A DNA stretch of 64,000 nt from Pseudomonas anguilliseptica (GTDB lineage Bacteria > Pseudomonadota > Gammaproteobacteria > Pseudomonadales > Pseudomonadaceae). The notes beneath the pieces were generated by a model. It worked only from the letters and a program-made list of their open reading frames with translations, was not told the origin of the DNA and made no database searches. Shown piece after piece: positions 9,001 through 15,928 of the stretch. Location: the NCBI RefSeq assembly GCF_021375795.1, contig NZ_JAEIOI010000001.1, forward strand, positions 1,116,001-1,180,000, read 5' to 3'. The translations under genes and the position numbers were made by a program. Position 1 is the stretch's first letter. Each line of letters begins with the position of its first letter.

Positions 9001-9130
9001 GTTCTTCGGGCCGATGGCCGTGGCCATCATGGGCGGTCTGATCGTCGCCACCGCGCTGACCCTGTTGTTCCTGCCGGCGCTGTATGCCGCCTGGTTCCGG
9101 GTCAAGGAAGTGGAAGCGAAACCGGCCTGA
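6050..9130 (+). CDS. mexK: RND multidrug efflux transporter, MexK-like
   Basis: A 1026-residue inner-membrane proton-driven pump of the HAE1/AcrB superfamily. Two homologous halves each carry one N-terminal helix, a large periplasmic loop and five further helices. The proton-relay aspartates are seen as Asp402-Asp403 in GLMVDDAIIAVE of helix 4. The second half has the matching MIMRNSVILVDQIEQD segment. The gene is 5 bp behind the adaptor. No outer-membrane factor gene follows, as in mexJK, whose pump borrows OprM or OpmH in P. aeruginosa. A strong terminator closes the operon. Confidence 0.88.
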   Translation: MDFNLSAWALRNRQIVLYLMLLLAVVGAISYTKLGQSEDPPFTFKAMVVRTNWPGASAEEVSRQVTERIEKKLMETGDYDKIVSFSRPGESQVTFIARDSMHSKDIPELFYQVRKKVSDIRHTLPQGIQGPFYNDEFGTTFGNIYALTGEGFDYAVLKDYADRIQLQLQRVKDVGKVDLLGLQDEKVWIELSNTKLATLGLPLAAVQQALEEQNAVAAAGFFETASDRVQLRVTGRFETVDEIRNFPIRVADRTFRIADVAEVKRGFNDPPAPRMRYMGEDAIGLAVSMKTGGDILVLGQALEGEFARLQETLPAGMQLSKVSDQPAAVKTGVGEFVRVLTEAVIIVLLVSFFSLGLRTGLVVALSIPLVLAMTFAAMYYFGIGLHKISLGALVLALGLMVDDAIIAVEMMAIKMEQGYDRIKAASYAWTSTAFPMLTGTLITAAGFLPIATAQSGTGEYTRSIFQVVAIALLVSWIAAVVFVPYLGAKLLPDLAKLHAAKHGGRDDGHDPYGTPFYQRVRQAVEWCVRRRKTVIVLTIALFIASIALFRFVPQQFFPASGRLELMVDLKLSEGASLAATEEQAKRLEELLRGREGVDNFVAYVGTGSPRFYLPLDQQLPAASFAQFVVLAKSIEDREKIRTWLIDVLHDEFPTLRTRISRLENGPPVGYPVQFRVSGEHIDEVRHLARQVADKVRENSHVTNVHLDWEEPSKVVRLNIDQERARALGVSTADLSRFLQSSLTGSPVSQYREGNELIEILLRGTLSERQELSLLPSLAVPTDNGRSVPLSQIATLEYGFEEGIIWHRNRLPTVTVRADVYGKEQPASLVKQILPTLEPVRAQLPDGYQLDVGGTVEDSSRGQKSVNAGIPLFIVVVLTLLMLQLKSFSRSAMVFLTAPLGLIGVTLFLLVFQQPFGFVAMLGTIALSGMIMRNSVILVDQIEQDIEAGMDRWHAIIEATVRRFRPIVLTALAAVLAMIPLSRSVFFGPMAVAIMGGLIVATALTLLFLPALYAAWFRVKEVEAKPA

Positions 9131-9150
9131 AGCGGATCCCGCAGATAAGA

Positions 9151-9176
9151 AACCAGGCCCTTTGGCCTGGTTTTTT
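9151..9176 (+). terminator. Rho-independent terminator of mexJK
   Basis: The hairpin AACCAGGCC-ctttGGCCTGGTT is followed by a T6 run about 20 bp after the mexK stop codon. Confidence 0.9.
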
Positions 9177-9499
9177 ATGCCCGACGGTTGCTGCCAGGCG
9201 TCGTTTTGCGTTAGGCGAGTGTCAAAAATATGCAACTGTCTGCTGCGGTGCTTGCACGACTTACGCAGCGATTACAGTCGGTTACATGGGCGTTAAGGGC
9301 GATTAAACGAATTATCTACTTACATTTCGTCGTTTTTGTTTGACATATTTTACGTATTTGCCAGACTGCGCGACCTTGATGGGCGCGTGCGCTACCCGTC
9401 ATGAATGGTCATAACAAAAACCTGTAGCCCATCGATCCGTCCTGCGCTGCCTGCGCGGGCCATGCATGCGGTGGGCTGACGTCTGTGGAACGGGAAAGC
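9177..9499. other. Intergenic region before the sodium:solute symporter
   Basis: About 320 bp without a credible gene. It is AT-richer than its surroundings between about 9290 and 9360. A TTGACA (9341-9346) could be a -35 box, but a good -10 at normal spacing is not obvious. No riboswitch or small RNA was recognised. The long leader suggests regulated expression of the symporter. Confidence 0.4.
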
Positions 9500-10939
9500 A
9501 TGCTGATCTGGTTCGTTGCGCTCTACCTGCTGGTGACTGTCGCCATCGGTTTCTACGCCTCCACCCGGGTGCACAACACCCGCGATTTCGCCTCAGGTGG
9601 CCGCAGCATGGGCTTCCCCATCGTCGCCGCCATGGTGTTTGCCACCTGGTTTGGCAGCGAGGCGGTACTGGGCATCCCCGCCACCTTCCTCGAAGAAGGC
9701 TTTGCCGGCATCGTCGAAGACCCGTTCGGCTCCTTCGGCTGCCTGTTCCTGGTCGGCCTGATCATCGCCCGCCCGCTGTACCGGATGAACCTGCTGACCA
9801 TCGGTGACTACTTCAAAAAGCGCTATGGCCCGCAGGTCGAGCTGATCATCAGCCTGGTCATCGTCATGTCCTACCTGGGCTGGATCGCCGCGCAGCTGAT
9901 CGCCCTCGGCCTGGTGTTCAACGTCATCTCCGACGGCAGCATCAGCACCACCCAGGGCATGTTCCTCGGCACCTTTATCGTGCTGCTGTACACCCTGTTC
10001 GGCGGCATGTGGTCGATTGCCCTGACCGACTTCTTCCAGATGATCATCATCGTGGTCGGCCTGGTGTACCTGGTCTGGCTGTTCAGCGACATGGCCGGCG
10101 GCGCCGACCTGGTGATCAACAAGGCGGCCAGCGATGGCAAATTCACCTTTATGCACGCCTTCGAGCCCAAGGATATCGTCGCCTTTATCGGCGCGGCGGT
10201 GACCATGATGCTCGGCTCCATCCCGCAGCAGGACGTGTACCAGCGCGTGATGTCGGCCAAGAGTGAGAACATCGCCGCCCGCGCCTCGATGACCGGCGCG
10301 GTGTTCTACCTCGGCTTCTGCATGCTGCCGGTGTTTCTGGTGTACGCCGCCTCGATGATCGACCCGGCGCTGGTCGAGAAGTGGCTGGCCGAAGATTCGC
10401 AGATGATTCTGCCGCTGATGATCCTGGAAAAGACCCCGCTGTTCGCCCAGATCATGTTCTTTGGTGCGCTGCTCTCGGCGATCATGTCCACCGCCTCTGG
10501 CACTTTGCTGGCGCCGTCGGTGACCCTCACCGAGAACGTTCTCAAACGCTTTTTGCCGGTGCTTAACGACAAGCAGTTCCTGCTGCTGATGCGCGTCACC
10601 ATCGTGGTCTGCGCCGTGGCTACCTTGAGCTTTGCCCTGTACTCGGATGCGAGCATCTACGAGATGGTCGGCAATGCCTACAAGGTGACCCTGGTGGCGG
10701 CCGTGGTGCCGTTGTTCGCCGGGCTGTTCTGGAAGCGCGCGACCACCCAGGGCGCACTGGTGGCCATCGCCTTTGGTCTGGTGTCGTGGATCTACCTGGA
10801 ATACACCTGGAGCGAAGCCGCCTTCTGGCCGCCACAGCTGGCGGGCCTGTTGTTCAGCATGGCCGGTATGTTGATTGGTACGCTGCTGCCGCAGTGGAGC
10901 CGTAACCACAACGGCATGCTGGTGGCGCAGGCGGAATAA
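9500..10939 (+). CDS. Sodium:solute symporter (SSS family), substrate unknown
   Basis: A 479-residue integral membrane carrier of the SSS/SLC5 family (LeuT-like fold, about 13 helices). It begins with the first helix MLIWFVALYLLVTVAIGFYA, followed by the family segment TRDFASGGRSMGFPIVAAMVFATWFGSEAVLG, and has GGMWSIALTDFFQMIIIVVG in the middle. The substrate cannot be read from sequence; sugars, amino acids, organic acids and choline are all moved by this family. A GTG 15 nt upstream is also in frame, but the ATG has the better purine-rich leader. It is monocistronic, closed by a terminator. Confidence 0.8.
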   Translation: MLIWFVALYLLVTVAIGFYASTRVHNTRDFASGGRSMGFPIVAAMVFATWFGSEAVLGIPATFLEEGFAGIVEDPFGSFGCLFLVGLIIARPLYRMNLLTIGDYFKKRYGPQVELIISLVIVMSYLGWIAAQLIALGLVFNVISDGSISTTQGMFLGTFIVLLYTLFGGMWSIALTDFFQMIIIVVGLVYLVWLFSDMAGGADLVINKAASDGKFTFMHAFEPKDIVAFIGAAVTMMLGSIPQQDVYQRVMSAKSENIAARASMTGAVFYLGFCMLPVFLVYAASMIDPALVEKWLAEDSQMILPLMILEKTPLFAQIMFFGALLSAIMSTASGTLLAPSVTLTENVLKRFLPVLNDKQFLLLMRVTIVVCAVATLSFALYSDASIYEMVGNAYKVTLVAAVVPLFAGLFWKRATTQGALVAIAFGLVSWIYLEYTWSEAAFWPPQLAGLLFSMAGMLIGTLLPQWSRNHNGMLVAQAE

Positions 10940-10957
10940 GCCTGGCGCTTGCCTGAC

Positions 10958-10990
10958 CAAACCCCGCTGATTGGCGGGGTTTGGTTTTTT
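10958..10990 (+). terminator. Rho-independent terminator of the symporter gene
   Basis: Perfect 10-bp stem CAAACCCCGC / GCGGGGTTTG with a 6-nt loop, followed by a T6 run, 18 bp after the stop codon. Confidence 0.9.
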
Positions 10991-11109
10991 GGGCCTTGTA
11001 AAGGCGGGGTGCGCATTCATCCCGTGGGAGGGGCTTTAGCCGCGAGCTTTGTTGTTTATGGGCTTGGTCTTTGTTTGCGCCGCTTTTGCAGCGTTTCGGA
11101 TATTGGTTC

Positions 11110-11815
11110 CGCCCTTACGGCGGCTCACTTTTGGCAAACGCCCCAAAAGTAAGCAAAAAGTCTTGCCCCTTGCATCCGGGTCTCGCTGCGCTCGACTTCC
11201 CTCGTTCCATCATTGCTCCAGGGGCCCGCCGCGAAGGGCCATCCCTGGCCCATCGCGGCTCTCGCGGCATCCATGCCGCTCAACCCCTTCCGCAACGATT
11301 CCACTCGGCCTGCTGATGGGGCGTTTAGCGTCGTCTGCGAGATTGTGGGCAAGACAAAAGCCAAACCATCCAACGAATGTCCGCCGAACCTGTAGGAGCG
11401 GGCTTGCCCGCGATGCTTTTGCTTCCGCTTTTCCGTTCTGCTTTTGCCTTTCGCTCTGTCGTCCACAAATCGCCCAAACAACGCGGCCCCCCGAATCCCG
11501 TCAGGAGGCCGAGCGTAGGTGCTGTGGAGAGGGGCGTTTGGCATGGATGCCAAACGAGGAACGATGGGCCAGGGGTGGCCCACCGTGACGACCCTCGGAA
11601 CAGCACCGGAGTGACGACTGAATGGATGCAGGAGGTAGGGCGACGCAGGATGCCAAAGCCGAGGGGAGTTGAGCGAAGCGAAACCCGGATGCCGGGCGCG
11701 CTTTCTCTTTGGTTACTTTCTGCGCGAGTGAAGAGATACGGAGCGAAGCGCAGTAACAGCCGAAGGCTGGCCCGCAGGGTGAGCGCAGCGAATCAAGTGA
11801 CTCGCCGTAAGGGCG
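11110..11815. repeat. Large imperfect palindrome (~700 bp), gene-free
   Basis: Matching blocks occur in reverse-complement order on both sides of a centre near 11.46 kb. CGCCCTTACGGCG (11110-11122) pairs exactly with 11803-11815. A 33-nt block at 11172-11204 pairs with 11660-11692 with about five mismatches, and a 39-nt block at 11239-11277 pairs with 11540-11578 with about ten. Only short, implausible reading frames lie here. It looks like two diverged inverted copies of a dispersed Pseudomonas intergenic repeat. No terminal transposase is visible. Confidence 0.7.
11391..11414. repeat. REP element
   Basis: The segment reads TGTAGGAGCGGGCTTGCCCG and on to CGAT. The short palindrome AGCGGGCTTGCCCGC preceded by TAGG is the typical Pseudomonas REP form. 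It lies near the centre of the large palindrome. Confidence 0.7.
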
Positions 11816-11873
11816 AAAAGGTGATTAGCACTCACCGCAGATGCGACGGTAGAGCATGTGATGGTTGGTAACT

Positions 11874-11899
11874 GGTGGACAAGCTTCGCGTTGTCCACC
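11874..11899. repeat. Short inverted repeat
   Basis: Perfect 9-bp arms GGTGGACAA and TTGTCCACC around an 8-nt loop GCTTCGCG. It sits between the large palindrome and the 3' end of the atypical lipoprotein gene and could terminate that gene. Confidence 0.6.
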
Positions 11900-11917
11900 C
11901 TACGGGCCTTGTTGTGG

Positions 11918-12877
11918 TCAGAGATCGCCCAACGCAAGCTTTTTATCGCCATGTAGTTCTTGGCAGAAATCAGAGTTGTAGATGGCAAGTGCAAGGGTTT
12001 TTCCGGGATATTTGGACTGTTCGCTTCTGTCGATTTCTTGCTCAATCCTACTTATATGTCCTTTGACGATGTCGGCAAAATTGTCGACTTTTTTTCCAAC
12101 CACAAAACCATTAAATCTATGTTCGATATTCTTGATCGACTTCGCACGACTTAATTGTTGGGCTGCGAAACTGCACTCGGAAAATCCTCTGATGTTCTCT
12201 TGTGCCGAGTCTGCATAAATAAAGCGTGCAGGGCCTCTTGGGGTTCCGGAAGCATCGATATGCCAGTCTTTTGGAAGTTCGTTCTGTTGTTCTAAGGCTC
12301 TTGAAAGGTCGTTAGCAGAAATACAGGGTAGGTAGCCGTATTCATAGTCATCTTGGCTGCACTCGCGTCGGGCTATTTGGCGCTCCTGGCTTTGTTTTGC
12401 CAGCAGAACTTTGTTCTCTTCACGCCATTTTTTGGCAGAAGGTCTGAGCTTTTGGTTGTAGGTGGCAATCATGTTGTTTCGTATAGATCGAGCGTCATGG
12501 GCGTTCATCAGCAGAGTTCTTTTGTCGCTGGAGGGCGAGAGTGCGAACAGTACCCAGCGGCTAAATATTCCAGGTCTTGCATCCTCAAGGTCTGCAATAT
12601 AGGGATCAACTACCCCGTTTACGAAGTTTTCCCAGGCATCTTCTTCCTCAGCGTTTTTCAGGCCAACGATCTCATCGCCATTCTTTATGAGCTGATCGCG
12701 GGTGTTGCTGAGAATGGCGATGTTGAAGTCGATTTTCCTGGTTTCGCAGGAATTGGTGCTCTTGCCAGAGCAATCGTTTCTTATGCTATTGAGTTCCGAT
12801 GAAAGCGATGCATCCGTATAAGAGTCACATCCAGTGACGAATAGCATGATGAAAACAAGCGACAGCTTACGATTCAT
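11918..12877 (-). CDS. Putative lipoprotein of unknown function
   Basis: A 319-residue protein with a lipoprotein signal (MNRKLSLVFIMLFVTGC; Cys17 follows VTG). The mature part is mostly helical and charged, with several Cys, and matches no family I recognise. Codon use is clearly more AT-rich than the neighbours, with many A/T-ending codons. The gene sits between a repeat block and a transposase remnant. Together these suggest acquisition by transfer. A good site (AAGGAT) precedes the ATG. It could be anchored to either membrane; residue 2 of the mature protein is Asp, which would favour inner-membrane retention under the E. coli +2 rule. Confidence 0.65.
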   Translation of the reverse strand: MNRKLSLVFIMLFVTGCDSYTDASLSSELNSIRNDCSGKSTNSCETRKIDFNIAILSNTRDQLIKNGDEIVGLKNAEEEDAWENFVNGVVDPYIADLEDARPGIFSRWVLFALSPSSDKRTLLMNAHDARSIRNNMIATYNQKLRPSAKKWREENKVLLAKQSQERQIARRECSQDDYEYGYLPCISANDLSRALEQQNELPKDWHIDASGTPRGPARFIYADSAQENIRGFSECSFAAQQLSRAKSIKNIEHRFNGFVVGKKVDNFADIVKGHISRIEQEIDRSEQSKYPGKTLALAIYNSDFCQELHGDKKLALGDL

Positions 12878-12919
12878 GTTTTGATCCTTGTCCTGTCAAA
12901 CTGAAACGCCCTTGGTTAT

Positions 12920-13054
12920 TCAGACGCTTTGCAGGCTCTGGTAGTGGCGTTTTGCAAACTCTACCGGCGATAGCTGATTGTTGAAACCAGGCCAGTGTTT
13001 GGGGGGAAGAACGTCTTGATGTAATTTAGCGCATCAGCGTGAGCGTCCTGCCTG
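12920..13054 (-). pseudogene. Remnant of an IS3-family transposase (OrfB C-terminus)
   Basis: Translated on the minus strand, this stretch gives ALNYIKTFF in one frame, then NNQLSPVEFAKRHYQSL and a stop in the next frame. This is the classic C-terminal end of IS3-family integrase-type transposases (pattern YI..F-N.....NQLSP.EFE). The frame changes at a run of six G/C bases (13001-13006), and everything upstream of about 13054 is missing. It is a dead fragment with no terminal repeats visible. Confidence 0.7.
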
Positions 13055-13155
13055 ATGCTTTAGGTTTCTGCTGACCCGCTTTCACTTTGGTAATTGGAGA
13101 ATGTGGGAAGGGAGGGAGACTTATCCCTCAATAAGTCAGACTTTCGCACAACCAA

Positions 13156-13183
13156 AAAAGCCAGACCCCAAGGTCTGGCTTTT
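13156..13183 (-). terminator. Terminator of the DUF4197 gene
   Basis: A perfect 12-bp stem AAAAGCCAGACC / GGTCTGGCTTTT with a CCAA loop. It carries A/T runs on both sides and so could work in both directions. It lies 20 bp beyond the stop of the minus-strand gene. Confidence 0.85.
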
Positions 13184-13203
13184 GCACATCCACGTCACCC
13201 TTC

Positions 13204-13881
13204 TTACAACGCCCCAAACACCTTCTTCGCCAAACTGGTAGCCGCACCCGCCGGGTTTTCCCTAATGCTGGCTTCCTGCTCGGCGATCATGGCAAACAGA
13301 CCATCCAGCGCCTGCTCAGTCACATAGTTCTCGATATTCGCGCTTTTCGCGTCGATCACGCCGAAGCTCGCGGCTTGGCCGGCGAAGCTGTTGTATTGCT
13401 TGGCCAGGCCGACCTGGTCGGTGGCTTGCTTGACGATGGGCAGGAACTTGGCGCGGATCTGTTCGCGGCTGGTCTTGTTCAGGTATTGAGTGGCGGAATC
13501 TTGCGGGCCGCTGAGGATGCTCTTGGCGTCCTGCACGGTCATCTTCTTCACCGAGTCCACCAGCAGCGCCTGGGCTTGCGGTACGGCGGCTTCGGCGGCT
13601 TTGTTCATGCTCGCTTCAAGCTGATCAACCTGCGCGCCCATGCCCATCTTCTTCATGGTTTTCGCGGCTTTGCCGAGGTTGCCCGGCAGTTCGATGCGTA
13701 CGTCCGGGTTGTTGCTGAAACCGCCGGGTTTACCCAGTTGCTGCACGGCTACTTTGGCGCCTTGGGTGAGGGCATCCTTGAGGCCGCCGCTGGCGTCGCT
13801 TTGGGTGAGATCGGCCAGGGACAGGGCGAAGGCGCTGCTGGACAGGGCGAGGCCGGCGGCCAGGGAGAGTAGACGAAGCAT
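13204..13881 (-). CDS. DUF4197 secreted protein
   Basis: A 225-residue exported protein with an N-terminal signal peptide (MLRLLSLAAGLALSSSAFA). The mature sequence matches the DUF4197 pattern: LTQSDASGGLKDALTQGAKVAVQQLG, then NPDVRIELPGNL and LMxxMG-like segments, and a C-terminal TEQALDGLFAMIAEQEASIRENP. Function is unknown. The start was set by the AAGGA site 9 nt upstream; an ATG three codons earlier touches that site. It is divergent from the transglycosylase gene. Confidence 0.8.
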   Translation of the reverse strand: MLRLLSLAAGLALSSSAFALSLADLTQSDASGGLKDALTQGAKVAVQQLGKPGGFSNNPDVRIELPGNLGKAAKTMKKMGMGAQVDQLEASMNKAAEAAVPQAQALLVDSVKKMTVQDAKSILSGPQDSATQYLNKTSREQIRAKFLPIVKQATDQVGLAKQYNSFAGQAASFGVIDAKSANIENYVTEQALDGLFAMIAEQEASIRENPAGAATSLAKKVFGAL

Positions 13882-14039
13882 GATGAGCATCCTTGTACGG
13901 TGGGAGGGAGAGCAGTTGCTGGAGCTTAACGGAGTGTAGCGCGCAGGCAAATCCGCATCCGTGTGCGCCTGGCACAGTCGCAGGGCCTGGGTCAGTATTT
14001 AGCCACGGCGTTAAGCAACGGCTTAGGCGGGGAGTGGTC

Positions 14040-15545
14040 ATGCAGGGTTACCGAAGGATAGGCGGGTGTTTGCTGGCGGCGCTGTGGCTGTGGATGGCCA
14101 GCCCTGTGGCGCAGGCCGGGCTGTTTGACTGGATGTCGACGCAACTCGATGAGGCCGAAGAAGCCGAGGTGGATAACCTGGTGCTACCGGTGCCGGAGGA
14201 TTGGATCGGCGACTTTGATGGCATGCGTGAGCGCCGCCTGGTGCGGGTGCTGGTGCCGTACAGCAAGACCTTCTTTATGGTCGATCGCGGCCGCCAGCAG
14301 GGCATCAGCTATGAGTTGGGCAAGGCGCTGGAGGCATGGCTTAACGCCAGGCATCCCTATCCGCAGAAGTCGTTGCGCTGGCAGGTGATGTTTATTCCGG
14401 TGGCGCGCAATGAGCTGATGCCGCGGTTGCTCAGCGGTGGTGGCGATATCGCCGCTGGTGGTCTGACGATTACCGAGGGGCGGCTGCAAACCGTGGATTT
14501 CGCCGCGCCGTTCGCCAGCAATATCCGTGAGGCGGTGATCACCGGGCCGGCCAGTGCGCCGCTGAGCAAGCTGGAGGATCTGGCCGGGCAAGAGGTGATG
14601 GTGCGCGCTTCAAGCAGCTATTTCGAGCACCTGGTCGCGATCAACCGGCAGTTCAAGGCGCGCGGTTTGAAACCGATCAAGATCATCGCGGCGGATGAGA
14701 ACCTGGAGTCCGAGGACCTGCTGGAAATGCTCAATGCCGGGCTGCTCAATGCCATTGTGGTCGACCGCTATATCGCCGAGGCCTGGAGCCCGTTGTATAG
14801 CAAGCTGCAGATTCATGATGAGTTCTACATCCCTGAGGGCGCCGAGTTTGCCTGGGCGATCCGCAAGAGCAGCCCATTGCTCAAGCAGGAGCTGGCGGCT
14901 TTTGTGAGCAAACACAAGGCCGGTACGGCGTTTGGCAATAGCTTGCGCAACAAGTATGTGAAGAACAGCAAGCGCGTGCTGAATGCCGCCAGCGAGGCGG
15001 AGCTGAAGAAATTCAACGAGCTGGTCGGCTTGTTCGAGAAGCACGCCGGCACTTATGAGTTCGATTACCTGATGCTGATGGCGCAGGGGTATCAGGAGTC
15101 GCAGCTCAATCAGGCGGCGCGCAGCCCGCGTGGCGCGGTGGGCATCATGCAGTTGCTGCCGACCACGGCGGCAGACCCGATGGTGGGCATCAGGGGCATC
15201 GACAAGAGCGCCGACAAGAATATCGAGGCGGGCAGCAAGTACATGCGCGTGCTGGCTGACAAGTACCTGGACGACCCCGAGCTGACGCCGATGAACAAGA
15301 CTCTGCTGAGCTTTGCCGCCTACAACGCCGGGCCTGGCAACCTGCGCAAGTTTCGCCGTCTGGCGGAGAAGTCAGGGTTGGACAAGAACGTCTGGTTCGG
15401 CAATGTCGAGCACTCGGCCGCACGGGTGGTCGGCCGTGAGACGGTCGATTATGTCGGCAATATCTACAAGTACTACGTGGCCTACAAACTGGCCGAGGCC
15501 AAGCACCGCTCACGCCGGGTGCTGACGCACAAGGCTGAGCACTAG
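14040..15545 (+). CDS. MltF-family membrane-bound lytic transglycosylase
   Basis: A 501-residue periplasmic enzyme with two domains. An N-terminal solute-binding-like domain (about residues 60-300, with DIAAGGLTITEGR and VDFAAPFASNIREAV) precedes a C-terminal SLT domain whose catalytic glutamate is Glu353 in QGYQESQLNQ, followed by GAVGIMQLLPTTA and LSFAAYNAGPGN. It cleaves peptidoglycan glycan strands to 1,6-anhydromuropeptides. A signal peptide ends at VAQA. The fusion defines MltF-like enzymes; Pseudomonas usually has more than one paralogue, so no symbol is given. A GGGGAG site precedes the ATG. Confidence 0.85.
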   Translation: MQGYRRIGGCLLAALWLWMASPVAQAGLFDWMSTQLDEAEEAEVDNLVLPVPEDWIGDFDGMRERRLVRVLVPYSKTFFMVDRGRQQGISYELGKALEAWLNARHPYPQKSLRWQVMFIPVARNELMPRLLSGGGDIAAGGLTITEGRLQTVDFAAPFASNIREAVITGPASAPLSKLEDLAGQEVMVRASSSYFEHLVAINRQFKARGLKPIKIIAADENLESEDLLEMLNAGLLNAIVVDRYIAEAWSPLYSKLQIHDEFYIPEGAEFAWAIRKSSPLLKQELAAFVSKHKAGTAFGNSLRNKYVKNSKRVLNAASEAELKKFNELVGLFEKHAGTYEFDYLMLMAQGYQESQLNQAARSPRGAVGIMQLLPTTAADPMVGIRGIDKSADKNIEAGSKYMRVLADKYLDDPELTPMNKTLLSFAAYNAGPGNLRKFRRLAEKSGLDKNVWFGNVEHSAARVVGRETVDYVGNIYKYYVAYKLAEAKHRSRRVLTHKAEH

Positions 15546-15558
15546 CGCAGTGCGCGGG

Positions 15559-15780
15559 TTACGAGTGCTCGCTTAGCCGCTGCAACTCGCGGCGCACCAT
15601 CTGTGCGTAGGCGGCAGGTTTTAACGCGTACAACTCGGCGGCAACCCAGCTAAGCCAGCGCGCATCCAGTTCGGCCTTGGCCGCCAACAGGCGCTGCGCT
15701 TCGGCTTCAGCGCGGGCCTGGTTGGCCTGGTGAAACTCGGCACGCGACGGTTTGCTGGTTTGATCGTGGTCTGGGGGCAT
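15559..15780 (-). CDS. Small hypothetical protein next to plsB
   Basis: A 73-residue, charged, mostly helical protein (AEFHQANQARAEAEAQRLLA...WLSWVAAELYAL). It lacks a signal peptide and has no known motif. It lies convergent to the transglycosylase gene, 13 bp away. The upstream ribosome-binding site is poor. Support comes from coding-like composition, a helical pattern and its fit between neighbours; a similarly placed small gene exists near plsB in P. aeruginosa as I recall. Function unknown. Confidence 0.55.
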   Translation of the reverse strand: MPPDHDQTSKPSRAEFHQANQARAEAEAQRLLAAKAELDARWLSWVAAELYALKPAAYAQMVRRELQRLSEHS

Positions 15781-15828
15781 GGCGGCGGGCGGTTGTGATC
15801 GGTCCTGGGGGTATGCATATCTCGCAAA

Positions 15829-15901
15829 CTGTAGGCGCGGGCCATGCCCGCGATAAGGTTGCCTGACATGCCTTGATCGCGGCCATGGGCCGCGCCTACA
15901 G
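15829..15901. repeat. Inverted pair of REP elements
   Basis: Perfect 12-bp outer arms CTGTAGGCGCGG (15829-15840) and CCGCGCCTACAG (15890-15901), each continuing into a REP-like palindrome (GCCATGCCCGCG / CGCGGCCATGGGC). It lies between plsB and the small gene, where it could stabilise or end the plsB transcript. Confidence 0.75.
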
Positions 15902-15928
15902 ATTCCGTAGAGCCATGACCAAGCCGGC

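Noticed and set aside
9177..9499. Possible riboswitch in the long leader of the sodium:solute symporter
   Set aside because: No aptamer pattern that I know could be drawn, and no terminator or Shine-Dalgarno sequestering hairpin is evident.
11049..11871. Several open frames of 60-180 codons in the repeat block
   Set aside because: They overlap in many frames on both strands, lie in a large imperfect palindrome, lack ribosome-binding sites and show no domain; they follow from repeat composition.
12353..12802. A 149-codon open frame antisense to the atypical lipoprotein gene
   Set aside because: It lies wholly inside the lipoprotein gene, which has a clear lipobox and ribosome-binding site; the antisense product has no recognisable family and no good start site.
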